DNA of 21,439 nt from positions 1-21,439 of the forward strand of contig JBHJHK010000029.1 of the NCBI GenBank assembly GCA_050330975.1. Reading direction: 5' to 3'. Positions 7,090 to 14,170 of the stretch are shown here, in pieces. Source of the stretch: JBHJHK01 sp050330975 (GTDB lineage: Bacteria > Pseudomonadota > Gammaproteobacteria > Competibacterales > Competibacteraceae). Both the position numbers and the translations under genes were made by a program. The notes beneath the pieces were generated by a model, which was given only the letters and a program-made list of their open reading frames with translations, had not been told where the DNA came from and searched no databases. The first letter of the stretch is position 1. The number at the start of each line of letters is the position of its first letter.

Positions 7090-8084
7090 GCGACCCGTTC
7101 CCACCGACCATCGACCGCCACCGCGGCCACACCCTGCTGACCGAGATGCTCCGCATTCGGCGGTTCGAAGAGAAGGCCGCCGAACTGTATTCCGCGGGTA
7201 AGATCCGCGGTTTTCTCCACCTGTATATCGGCGAAGAAGCCGTGGCAGTGGGCGTCCACGAAGTCCTCGAACCCCGGGACGCAGTGGTGTCCACCTACCG
7301 CGAGCACGGCCATGCCCTGGCCCGCGGTCTGTCGCCCGGATCCATCATGGCCGAGATGTACGGCGTGCTCGAGGGCTGCAGCAAGGGTCACGGCGGCTCG
7401 ATGCACCTGTTCTCCACCGAGCACCGCTTCTTCGGCGGCAACGCCATCGTCGCCGGTGGCCTGCCCTTGGCCGTGGGGCTGGCCCTGGCCGATAAGTTGA
7501 ACGAGCGCCCGGTGGTCAGCGCCTGTTTCTTCGGCGACGGCGCGGTGGAAGAGGGGGAATTTCACGAGTCCCTCAACCTCGCCGCCCTGTGGAAGCTGCC
7601 GGTGCTGTTTTTGTGCGAGAACAACCAGTACGCCATGGGCACTTCCCTGGTGCGCTCCCAGTCCGAGATTCACATGCACAAGAAGGCCGCCGCCTACGGG
7701 GTACCCACGGCGGCGGTGGACGGCATGGACGTGCTGGCAGTGGCGACAGCCACCCGGCGGGCGGTGGAAGCCATACGCCAGGGCAGTGGACCCTGGTTTC
7801 TCGAGCTGCAGACCTACCGCTTTCGCGCCCACTCCATGTTCGACCCCGAGCTGTACCGGGATAAAGAGGAGGTCGGCCAGTGGCGCGAGCGCTGCCCCAT
7901 CGCCACCTTCGAGAACCGGCTGATGGAGCAGGGGTTGCTCACCTCGGCGGATCGCGAAGCCATGGAGTCTGCGGTGGAGCGGGAGTTGGCCGATGCCGTG
8001 GCGTTCGCCGAAGCGGGCACCTTGGAGCCGGTGGAGCGCCTACTCGACGATGTCTACACCCCCACCGGGACGGAGGCACCATGA
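7086..8084 (+). CDS. 2-oxoacid dehydrogenase E1 component, alpha subunit
   Basis: 332 residues, standard length for the alpha subunit of heterotetrameric E1 of pyruvate, acetoin or branched-chain dehydrogenases. E1 uses thiamine diphosphate to decarboxylate or cleave the substrate and hands the acyl group to E2 lipoate. The ThDP/Mg motif runs from GDG (150-152) to ENN (178-180). Upstream are IGEEAVAVG and TYREHGHALARG, with the catalytic-loop GGSMHLF. The phosphorylation-loop-like YRFRAHSMFDPELYR follows near the C-terminus. Sequence alone does not separate pyruvate from acetoin or other substrates; I lean to pyruvate or acetoin by overall similarity. Start and stop both lie in ATGA overlaps with the ligase and the beta subunit, so equimolar, coupled translation is likely. 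Confidence 0.93.
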   Translation: MSDPFPPTIDRHRGHTLLTEMLRIRRFEEKAAELYSAGKIRGFLHLYIGEEAVAVGVHEVLEPRDAVVSTYREHGHALARGLSPGSIMAEMYGVLEGCSKGHGGSMHLFSTEHRFFGGNAIVAGGLPLAVGLALADKLNERPVVSACFFGDGAVEEGEFHESLNLAALWKLPVLFLCENNQYAMGTSLVRSQSEIHMHKKAAAYGVPTAAVDGMDVLAVATATRRAVEAIRQGSGPWFLELQTYRFRAHSMFDPELYRDKEEVGQWRERCPIATFENRLMEQGLLTSADREAMESAVERELADAVAFAEAGTLEPVERLLDDVYTPTGTEAP

Positions 8085-9103
8085 CCACCACCGCTAGCCC
8101 CAAGACTCCCAGCGCCAGCGAGGCCCGTGGCACTAGCACCTACCGCGACGCCATGCGCCAGGCCCTACGGGAGGCCCTATCCCGGGACCGGCGGGTGTTT
8201 TTGATGGGGGAGGACGTGGGCATGTACGGCGGTTGCTATGGGGTGAGTAAGGGGCTGTTCGACGAGTTCGGCCCCGAGCGCATTCGCGATACCCCGCTGT
8301 CGGAGTCGGCCTTTGTGGGGGCCGGCATCGGCGCGGCGCTCAACGGCATGCGACCCATCGTCGAGATTATGACCGTCAATTTCAGCCTGCTGGCCCTCGA
8401 CCAAATCGTCAACAACGCGGCCACCCTGCGACACATGTCCGGCGGCCAAGTCTCGGTGCCGTTGGTGGTGCGCATGGCCACCGGGGCGGGCCGCCAGCCG
8501 GCGGCACAGCACTCCCATAGCCTCGAGGTTTGGTACGCCCACGTACCGGGCATCAAGGTCCTCGCTCCGGCGACTGTGGCCGACGCCCGGGGTATGCTGT
8601 GGCCGGCGCTGCTCGATCCGGATCCGGTCTTTATCTTCGAGCACGCGGGGCTGTACAACGACACCGGTCCGCTGCCCGCAGACCCGGCGGGCAGCGACAT
8701 CACCCGCGCCGCCGTGCGCCGTCCGGGTGGCGACGTGACCCTGCTGACCTACGGGGGCAGCCTGTCCAAGACCCTGAAGGCCGCCGAGATGCTGGCCTTG
8801 GAGGGGATCGACGCCGAGGTCGTGGACCTGCGTGTGCTGCGCCCCCTCGACGACGCCACGATTTTCGCCTCGGTGCAGCGCACCCATCGCGTAGTCATCG
8901 TCGACGAGGGTTGGAAGACGGGGAGTCTGTCGGCCGAGCTGTGCGCCAGAATCGTCGAGACACAGATGTACGAACTCGATGCCCCCATCCGGCGGGTGTG
9001 CACGGCGGAGGTGCCGATTCCCTACGCCCGGCATCTCGAGCAGGCCGCGCTACCCCAGCCCGAGACCATCACAGCCGCGGTCAAGGAGGTGGTGGGATCA
9101 TGA
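8081..9103 (+). CDS. 2-oxoacid dehydrogenase E1 component, beta subunit
   Basis: 340 residues from the ATG at 8081, chosen because GGAGG lies 4 bases upstream and the ATG overlaps the alpha-subunit stop as ATGA; the frame is open further upstream but that reads through the alpha gene. Conserved features include LMGEDVGMYGG with GED at 43-45. DTPLSESAFVGAGIGAAL, carrying the ThDP-activating Glu75, comes next. MTVNFSLLALDQIVNNAA, QHSHSLEVWYAHVPGIKV and VVDLRVLRPLDDATI of the C-terminal transketolase domain follow. The first about 18 residues are a Thr/Ser/Pro-rich extension not needed for the fold. It pairs with the alpha subunit and binds the E2 peripheral domain. Confidence 0.93.
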   Translation: MTTTASPKTPSASEARGTSTYRDAMRQALREALSRDRRVFLMGEDVGMYGGCYGVSKGLFDEFGPERIRDTPLSESAFVGAGIGAALNGMRPIVEIMTVNFSLLALDQIVNNAATLRHMSGGQVSVPLVVRMATGAGRQPAAQHSHSLEVWYAHVPGIKVLAPATVADARGMLWPALLDPDPVFIFEHAGLYNDTGPLPADPAGSDITRAAVRRPGGDVTLLTYGGSLSKTLKAAEMLALEGIDAEVVDLRVLRPLDDATIFASVQRTHRVVIVDEGWKTGSLSAELCARIVETQMYELDAPIRRVCTAEVPIPYARHLEQAALPQPETITAAVKEVVGS

Positions 9104-10302
9104 GCGGCGTGTTTCGCATGCCCTCCCTCGGTGCCGACATGGACGCCGGCACCCTCGTCGAGTGGATGGTAAAGCCCGGCGACACCGTCTCCCGCGGCGA
9201 CATCGTGGCGGTGGTGGAAACCCAGAAGGGCGCCATCGACATCGAGATCTGGGAAGATGGCGCCATCGGCGAACTGGTGGTGGAGGTGGGTACGGAGGTG
9301 CCCGTGGGCACCGTGCTGGCCACGCTGGTGGTCGAGGGACAAACCGACGGGGCGAGGGCGGCGGTGGCGTCCGAGGCCGAACCCGCGCTAACCGAGACCG
9401 GTCCAGAAAGCAAAGCCCTGGCCGAGGTGGCCATCCCACCTTTGAGGAGCCCCCTTGCTGAGGGCCGTCGACTGCAGGTATCACCCCGGGCCCGCCGGCG
9501 CGCCGAGGCCCTTGGGGTCTCCCTGGAGGCGGTGACCGGCACCGGTGCCCATGGCGCCATCACCTTCGACGATGTGGAGCGGGCCGCGGCGGCGGGACCG
9601 GCCGCTGCGCCCCCCACCGCCACCGCCCCAACGCCGGATCCGGAGGCGATGCGCGGGGCCATTGCAGCGGCGATGTCGAGAGCCAACCGCGAGATCCCCC
9701 ATTACTACCTCGGTCACACCCTCGACCTCGAGCCGGCCCTGGCGTGGCTGGAGGCGGGCAATCGCGAGCGCTCCCTGCGGGAGCGCATCCTGCCCATCGC
9801 CCTCCTGGTGCGGGCGGTGGCCCGGGGGCTGCGGGAGTACCCCACCCTGTGCGGGTGGTTCGACCACGGCCGCTTTCGACCCTCTGAGCACATCGACGTG
9901 GGGCTGGCGGTGGTGACCCGCAGCGGCGGGCTCATCAATCCCGCCCTCCCCCGGGCGGACAGCGGGGACCTGCCGTCCCTGTGGGGTCGCATTCGCGACC
10001 TCACCGAACGGGTGCGCAAAGGTGGCCTGCGGGCATCGGAGCTGTCGGGCGGCGCCATCACCGTCAGTAGCCTTGGCGATCGCGGCGTCGACACCGTCTA
10101 TGGCGTGGTCTATCCCCCCCAGGTGGCGATCGTTGGCTTTGGCACCATCGCCCCCCGGCCGTGGGTGCTCGACGGCATGGTGGTGGCTCGTCGCACCGTA
10201 GAGGTGACCCTCGCCGCCGACCATCGCGTCACCGATGGTCATCTCGGCGCGCGTTTCATTCGACACGTTGGTAAACTGTTGGCTGAGCCAGAGGGCTTGT
10301 GA
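9100..10302 (+). CDS. Dihydrolipoamide acyltransferase (E2), single lipoyl domain
   Basis: 400 residues. The lipoyl domain (1-80) carries the lipoylation Lys43 in ETQKGA, a variant of the common ETDKA. The peripheral subunit-binding domain is at about 126-163 (SPRARRRAEALGV, then GTGAHGAITFDDVE). A short Ala/Pro linker precedes the catalytic domain of about 215 residues. That domain has the CAT active-site motif DHRVTDG near 374-380 (catalytic His375) and VSSLGDRGVDTVYGVVYPPQ. It forms the core of the complex and moves the acyl group from lipoamide to CoA. The catalytic domain is slightly short at its N-terminus compared with typical E2. It is linked to E1-beta by ATGA and to the ACP gene by TGATG. 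No E3 (lipoamide dehydrogenase) gene is present in the window, so E3 must be supplied from elsewhere. Confidence 0.92.
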   Translation: MSGVFRMPSLGADMDAGTLVEWMVKPGDTVSRGDIVAVVETQKGAIDIEIWEDGAIGELVVEVGTEVPVGTVLATLVVEGQTDGARAAVASEAEPALTETGPESKALAEVAIPPLRSPLAEGRRLQVSPRARRRAEALGVSLEAVTGTGAHGAITFDDVERAAAAGPAAAPPTATAPTPDPEAMRGAIAAAMSRANREIPHYYLGHTLDLEPALAWLEAGNRERSLRERILPIALLVRAVARGLREYPTLCGWFDHGRFRPSEHIDVGLAVVTRSGGLINPALPRADSGDLPSLWGRIRDLTERVRKGGLRASELSGGAITVSSLGDRGVDTVYGVVYPPQVAIVGFGTIAPRPWVLDGMVVARRTVEVTLAADHRVTDGHLGARFIRHVGKLLAEPEGL

Positions 10303-10592
10303 TGGATGCACCGAAACCCACATCCGGGCAGATCCCCCCCGGGCAGGCCCCAGATGACACCCGGGCCGCGATCCTAAAGCTGATGGCCGAAATAGCCCCC
10401 GACGCCGACCTCCAAGGGCTGACCGACGACGCTGACCTGCGCGAAGAACTCGACATCGACTCCATGGATCTGCTCAACGTGTTCATCGCCATCGAAGAGG
10501 AGGTGGGGGTGGCGGTGCCCGAGGGGGACTACGGCCAGGTTCAAACCCTGGGGGGGCTGGTGGCGTATATCGCGGCGCGGCGGAGGGGTTAG
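10302..10592 (+). CDS. Free-standing acyl carrier protein
   Basis: 96 residues from the ATG at 10302, which overlaps the E2 stop (TGATG); AGAGGG lies about 6 bases upstream. An N-terminal Pro/Gly-rich tail of about 18 residues precedes a four-helix carrier domain. The phosphopantetheine attachment site is Ser54 in the motif ELDIDSMDLLNVFIAIEE, close to the canonical DSL. The acidic helix II following it is typical of ACPs recognised by partner enzymes. It is not in a fatty-acid-synthesis setting (no fabD, fabG or fabF nearby). Its tight coupling to E2 suggests a dedicated carrier for the acyl product of this dehydrogenase or ligase. The function is inferred from context. Confidence 0.87.
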   Translation: MDAPKPTSGQIPPGQAPDDTRAAILKLMAEIAPDADLQGLTDDADLREELDIDSMDLLNVFIAIEEEVGVAVPEGDYGQVQTLGGLVAYIAARRRG

Positions 10593-10618
10593 AGCATGGC
10601 GGCGGTGAGGCTACCCCC

Positions 10619-12127
10619 ATGACCCGCATCGCCGTCGGGGGCTTCCAGCACGAGACCAACACCTTCTCGCCGATTCCAGGGACCTGGGAGGTGTTCCTCG
10701 CCCCCGACGGCTGGCCGGGCCTCACCCGAGGCCCCGCCGTCTTCGACGCCCTGAGGGGCTACAACATCGCCATGGCCGGGCTCTTGGACGGCGCCTTGGC
10801 CCACGGCTTTGAGGTGACCCCCCTGGCCTGGTGCGGCGGCGGCGCCAGTGGGACCGTCACCGCCGACGCCTTCGAGGCCATCTCGACTTTGCTCCTCGAC
10901 GAACTCGAGGCCGCCTTGCCCATCGACGGCCTGCTGCTGGACCTCCACGGGGCCATGGTGGCCGACCACGTCGCCGACGGCGACGGGGAATTCCTCCGGC
11001 GCGTCCGGACCCTCACGGGTCCCCAGGTCCCCGTAGTGTGCAGCCTGGATCTCCACGCCAATCTGACCCCGGCCATGGTGGAGCTCAGCGACGAGTTGCT
11101 GGTCTACCGCACCTACCCCCACCTGGACATGGCGGCCACTGGGCGCCGGGCGGCGGATCGTTTGGCGCGGATACTCAAGGGGGATACGGCCCCCCAGCGG
11201 GCCTTTCGCCAGATCCCCTTCCTCATTCCCCTCACCCGGGGCTGCACTTGGGTAGAACCGGCCCAAACGGTCTACCAAACCCTGGCAACCCTGGAAAGCC
11301 AGACCGCCGTGACCCATCTGTCCTTCGCCTGTGGCTTTAGCTCATCAGATGTCCCCCACTGCGGGCCCGCCATTGTGGGGTATGGCGCGGACGCTAGGGC
11401 CGTCCAGGGGGCCGTGGACCAGCTCTACCACTGCGTCTTGGCCCGAGAAGAGGCATTCGCCCTCGACCTGTGGACGGTGGCGGACGCCGTGGAACGCGCC
11501 CTGGAGATGGCGGCCCGGGGCATGAGCCCGGTGGTGCTGGCCGATGTCGACGACAACGCCGGCGCAGGCCACAGCAGCGATACCACCTGGATCCTCGCCG
11601 AACTCGCCAAACGAGGGGTCCAAAATGCGGGCCTCGGGGTGATCCACGACCCCGCCGCCGCCGCGGCCGCCCACGGTGCTGGCGTCGGTGCGACCCTGAC
11701 CTTGGGGCTCGGCGGCAAAGCGGGGCTCCCCGGTCACCGCCCCCAGTGGGGAGATTATCGCGTCGAGGCCCTAAGCCCGGGCCGCTTCCAGACCACGGGG
11801 GACTATTTCGCCGGTGCCGCCATGGATTTGGGGCCCATGGCGGTGCTCCGCCTCGGCGGCATCCAGATCGTCGTCGCCTCCCGGCGAGAGCAAGCCGCCG
11901 ACCAGGCCATGTTCACCCACCTGGGGGTCGACCCCGCGGCGGCGGCGATTTTAGTGCTCAAGAGCAGCGTCCACTACCGAGCCGATTTCCAGCCGTTGGC
12001 CGCCTCGATCCTCGAGGTGGGGGCCCCGGACCAGACCCATCCCCTGCCCTATCGCCACCTCCGCCCCGGTTTGCGCCCGTTGCCGGGGATGCCCCCTAGG
12101 GGCAATCCCCAGACCGGGGGAACGTAA
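10619..12127 (+). CDS. M81-family metallopeptidase (MlrC-like)
   Basis: 502 residues, close to the usual length of MlrC, the zinc hydrolase that cleaves linearised microcystin; most family members act on unknown small amides or peptides. It begins MTRIAVGGFQHETNTFSP, the family signature with His11. LLLDLHGAMV and SLDLHANLTP follow, then TYPHLDMAATG. Asp144, His146 and His168 keep the same spacing as the Asp-His-His zinc ligands I recall for MlrC. DVDDNAGAGHSSDTTW opens the C-terminal domain and YRADFQPLA lies near the end. It starts 26 bases after the ACP stop with GTGAGG upstream, so it probably belongs to the same transcript. It could hydrolyse the amide or thioester product of the operon; the substrate is unknown. 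No signal peptide, hence cytoplasmic. Confidence 0.9.
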   Translation: MTRIAVGGFQHETNTFSPIPGTWEVFLAPDGWPGLTRGPAVFDALRGYNIAMAGLLDGALAHGFEVTPLAWCGGGASGTVTADAFEAISTLLLDELEAALPIDGLLLDLHGAMVADHVADGDGEFLRRVRTLTGPQVPVVCSLDLHANLTPAMVELSDELLVYRTYPHLDMAATGRRAADRLARILKGDTAPQRAFRQIPFLIPLTRGCTWVEPAQTVYQTLATLESQTAVTHLSFACGFSSSDVPHCGPAIVGYGADARAVQGAVDQLYHCVLAREEAFALDLWTVADAVERALEMAARGMSPVVLADVDDNAGAGHSSDTTWILAELAKRGVQNAGLGVIHDPAAAAAAHGAGVGATLTLGLGGKAGLPGHRPQWGDYRVEALSPGRFQTTGDYFAGAAMDLGPMAVLRLGGIQIVVASRREQAADQAMFTHLGVDPAAAAILVLKSSVHYRADFQPLAASILEVGAPDQTHPLPYRHLRPGLRPLPGMPPRGNPQTGGT

Positions 12128-12270
12128 AGGGATAAACCCCACCATAGGGCTGTTTCCCCCTAGAAACCCCAGGACCGTTGGGGTCGACGAGCCGTTTTCT
12201 GTTAGCCTGGTGCCGATGATCGGCCATGGGCATCGACGACCGGGAGCCAGATTTGGATAACGGAGGGGGG

Positions 12271-13131
12271 ATGACGTCGCCGGAGGACGCGGGCCTCTGC
12301 CTGGTGACGGGGGGCAGCTCGGGGATCGGCTTGGCCGCTTGTCACGCCCTGGCCCGACGGGGCTATCACATCGTCCTCACCTCGCGGTCCCAGGGGCGGG
12401 CAGACAGGGCCCGCCGGGCCATCCTCGCCGCCCATCCCAAGGCTCGGGTCGAGGCCGCCACCCTCGACTTCGAATGCCTAGATGACGTGCGTCGCTTCGC
12501 CGACCAATTCCAGCGCAACCACCGCGCCCTGCGGGTTTTGATCAGCAACGCCGGCGCGGTATACCCCCGGCGCAGGGTCACCACCGATGGCTTTGAGGCC
12601 CAACTGGCGGTCATCCACTTGGGCCCTTTTTTGCTGACCCAGCGGCTATTACCCCTCCTCAGGGCGGGTACTCCCGCCCGCATTGTCAATGTCGTCTCAG
12701 ACCTCCACAAGGGGGCGCATCTAGACTGGGGGGATCTGCCCATGGGGCGGCGCTACAATTTCCTCACCAGTTACCGCCAGGCCGAATTGCTCAAGGTGCT
12801 CTACACCTATGCCCTGGCTCGCCGCTTGGGGAATAGTGGGGTCACGGCCAATGGAGTCCACCCCGGGGGCGTCAGAACTCGGTTGTTCCGGGAATTCCGC
12901 GGCCCCTTCGGCGGGTTGTGGTGGCTCAGCGGTTGGCTCAAGAAGGGCCCCCACGCCGGGGCCAAGGGCTTGGTCTACCTCGCCAGTGACCCCGGGGCGG
13001 CGGTCCACAACGGCGGCTATTTCCACGGCACCCGCCCCTGTAAGTCCTCCCGAACGAGCTACGACCCAGCCCTGCAAGCGCGCGCCTGGCGCATCAGCGC
13101 CGACCTGGTGGGTTGGGAAGCGGAAGACTGA
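12271..13131 (+). CDS. Short-chain dehydrogenase/reductase family protein with altered catalytic tetrad
   Basis: 286 residues from the ATG at 12271, which has GGAGG 4 bases upstream; an in-frame ATG at 12226 lacks such a site. The Rossmann cofactor motif TGGSSGIG is at 13-20, SNAG at 92-95, and HPGGVRT is near 200. It most resembles the retinol-dehydrogenase/WWOX-like SDR branch. In place of the Asn-Ser-Tyr-Lys tetrad it has Ile115 (IHLGPF for NHLGHF), Ser143, Tyr168 and Glu172 (YRQAE for YxxSK). The Lys normally lowers the Tyr pKa and binds the nicotinamide ribose, so normal dehydrogenase activity is doubtful. It may be a binding protein or an enzyme with changed chemistry. It follows the MlrC gene by about 140 bases that contain a hairpin ACCCCA-N7-TGGGGT, so it may have its own transcript. 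Confidence 0.87.
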   Translation: MTSPEDAGLCLVTGGSSGIGLAACHALARRGYHIVLTSRSQGRADRARRAILAAHPKARVEAATLDFECLDDVRRFADQFQRNHRALRVLISNAGAVYPRRRVTTDGFEAQLAVIHLGPFLLTQRLLPLLRAGTPARIVNVVSDLHKGAHLDWGDLPMGRRYNFLTSYRQAELLKVLYTYALARRLGNSGVTANGVHPGGVRTRLFREFRGPFGGLWWLSGWLKKGPHAGAKGLVYLASDPGAAVHNGGYFHGTRPCKSSRTSYDPALQARAWRISADLVGWEAED

Positions 13132-13551
13132 AACCCCGTGGCAACCCCAATAACCCTCTTGGGTACGAGGTTGGTCCCCAATCACCCAAGCCCCACCATT
13201 CGACCGGCGTTTACGACAGCCCGGTCTTCGGCTAGCGGCTAAGACACAAGCCGTTTGGCCACCGAGGCAAAGGTATCCCGTGGCGCCGACACAACCGCCC
13301 ACCGATCGCCGTCCATTGCCGAGGAGCAGCATCGATCTGGGGGGTCGACGTGAGCAAGGGGAAGAACGAATCGACACCCGCGGTGAAACACTGGCCGCGG
13401 GTGGTGAGGGGGCTACCCTTGGCGGTGCTGACCAGCGCCCTCAGGGGTTGTGTTCGGCGACGATGTGTCTGACGCCCATGGTTGGCATCCGGCGCGGTAA
13501 AGCGGGACTAAACCGCCCTTTGGAGGCGTGTAGCCCTGGCCCGGTCCCGGA
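13132..13551. other. Non-coding gap with possible IS110 relic and hairpin
   Basis: About 420 bases between two converging genes without a supported gene. One rightward frame at about 13338-13472 reads WGVDVSKGK and later KHWPRVVRGLPLAVLTSALR, weakly like the start of IS110-family transposases (GIDVSK), then stops. No transposase core or ends are seen, so this would be a decayed scrap at best. ACCC-TCTT-GGGT near 13145-13165 and an imperfect stem AAAGCGG/CCGCCCTTT at 13499-13521 are the only hairpins. The second ends in TTT and could terminate transcripts from either side. Other open frames here lack ribosome sites and family features. Confidence 0.4.
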
Positions 13552-13974
13552 TCAGGCCGGGGCTTGGCTTTGGATTTGACCGCTCCTCAACAGGGTGCGA
13601 AACGGCACGGCGATGGCATCGCCCACGATGTAGCTCACAAAGATCACCATCAACGCTTGGTCCCAAAAGCCCGCTTGCCCCGCCCACGCACTGGGGAAGC
13701 CCACTACGACTAAAAACAGGGTCTTGTAGAGCATTTGCAACACCAGGAGGGGGGCGAAAGCCAAGGGTTGGCGCAGACCAAACAGGGCCACGATGCCCTC
13801 GGCCAGATAGACGCTGGCCAACACCCCCAACACCAGAGACCCCGGGGGAGGCAATTGTAGGTACTGGCCCCAAAACTCGGGGGCCACTAGAAGACACACC
13901 CCAGTGGCCCCCGAGCCCACCGCCGTGTAGAGATACATGCCCCGCAACCAAATCCAACGCACGTCACCCAGCAT
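13552..13974 (-). CDS. Small four-helix integral membrane protein, function unknown
   Basis: 140 residues starting at an ATG with AGGAG 7 bases upstream. Four hydrophobic segments are visible, at about 14-33 (TAVGSGATGVCLLVAP), 46-66 (LVLGVLASVYLAEGIVALFG), 70-92 (AFAPLLVLQMLYKTLFLVVV) and 104-122 (LMVIFVSYIVGDAIAVP). The C-terminus is short and polar, Gln- and Ser-rich. Charged residues are few: Arg6 and Arg11 near the N-terminus, and a Lys after the third helix start. The topology is like small DoxX- or DUF-type inner-membrane proteins, but I cannot assign a family. It stands between convergent and co-directional neighbours with about 190 bases separating it from the formyltransferase gene upstream on the same strand. 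Confidence 0.75.
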   Translation of the reverse strand: MLGDVRWIWLRGMYLYTAVGSGATGVCLLVAPEFWGQYLQLPPPGSLVLGVLASVYLAEGIVALFGLRQPLAFAPLLVLQMLYKTLFLVVVGFPSAWAGQAGFWDQALMVIFVSYIVGDAIAVPFRTLLRSGQIQSQAPA

Positions 13975-14118
13975 GTAAATCTCCTAGATCGCCTTCGAGA
14001 AACCCTGGGCTCCTGGGGCATTCGTCCCCGGGGGTAGGCCCAGCACTCGAATCTGACAACCCATCCGGCCCGACGTCTCATGTCACCCCTCTCCCGCGCC
14101 ATGGGCGTGGTGGAGGGG

Positions 14119-14142
14119 CTGGGGGGTGTTTACAAACCCCAG
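14119..14142. other. GC-rich inverted repeat CTGGGG...CCCCAG
   Basis: CTGGGG (14119-14124) pairs with CCCCAG (14137-14142) around an AT-rich loop that itself contains TGTTTACA. It lies about 30 bases past the formyltransferase stop on that gene's strand. It lacks a T-tract, so it is only a weak candidate for a terminator and may instead be a regulator site before the membrane-protein gene. Confidence 0.25.
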
Positions 14143-14170
14143 TAGAGGGAGTTAAAGCAAGTGCCAAAGG

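Noticed and set aside
6675..7832. Long leftward open frame (385 codons) across the ligase and E1-alpha genes
   Set aside because: It is antisense to two genes with clear catalytic motifs; its His/Gly/Gln-rich translation has no domain and arises from G/C-ending codons in the true frame.
7880..8080. Upstream extension of the E1-beta frame
   Set aside because: It reads through the E1-alpha gene in another frame; the ATG at 8081 has GGAGG and an ATGA overlap.
8177..9034. Leftward open frame (285 codons) opposite E1-beta
   Set aside because: Antisense shadow of a conserved gene; no motif, no ribosome site.
9481..10323. Leftward open frame (280 codons) opposite E2
   Set aside because: Antisense shadow; low-complexity Arg/Gly-rich end and no family features.
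13280..13579. Rightward 99-codon frame
   Set aside because: No ribosome site, low-complexity Arg/Gly/Pro composition, and it overlaps the end of the well-supported membrane-protein gene.
14030..14060. tRNA T-arm-like string ACTCGAATC
   Set aside because: No matching acceptor or anticodon arms nearby; no tRNA could be folded by eye anywhere in the window.
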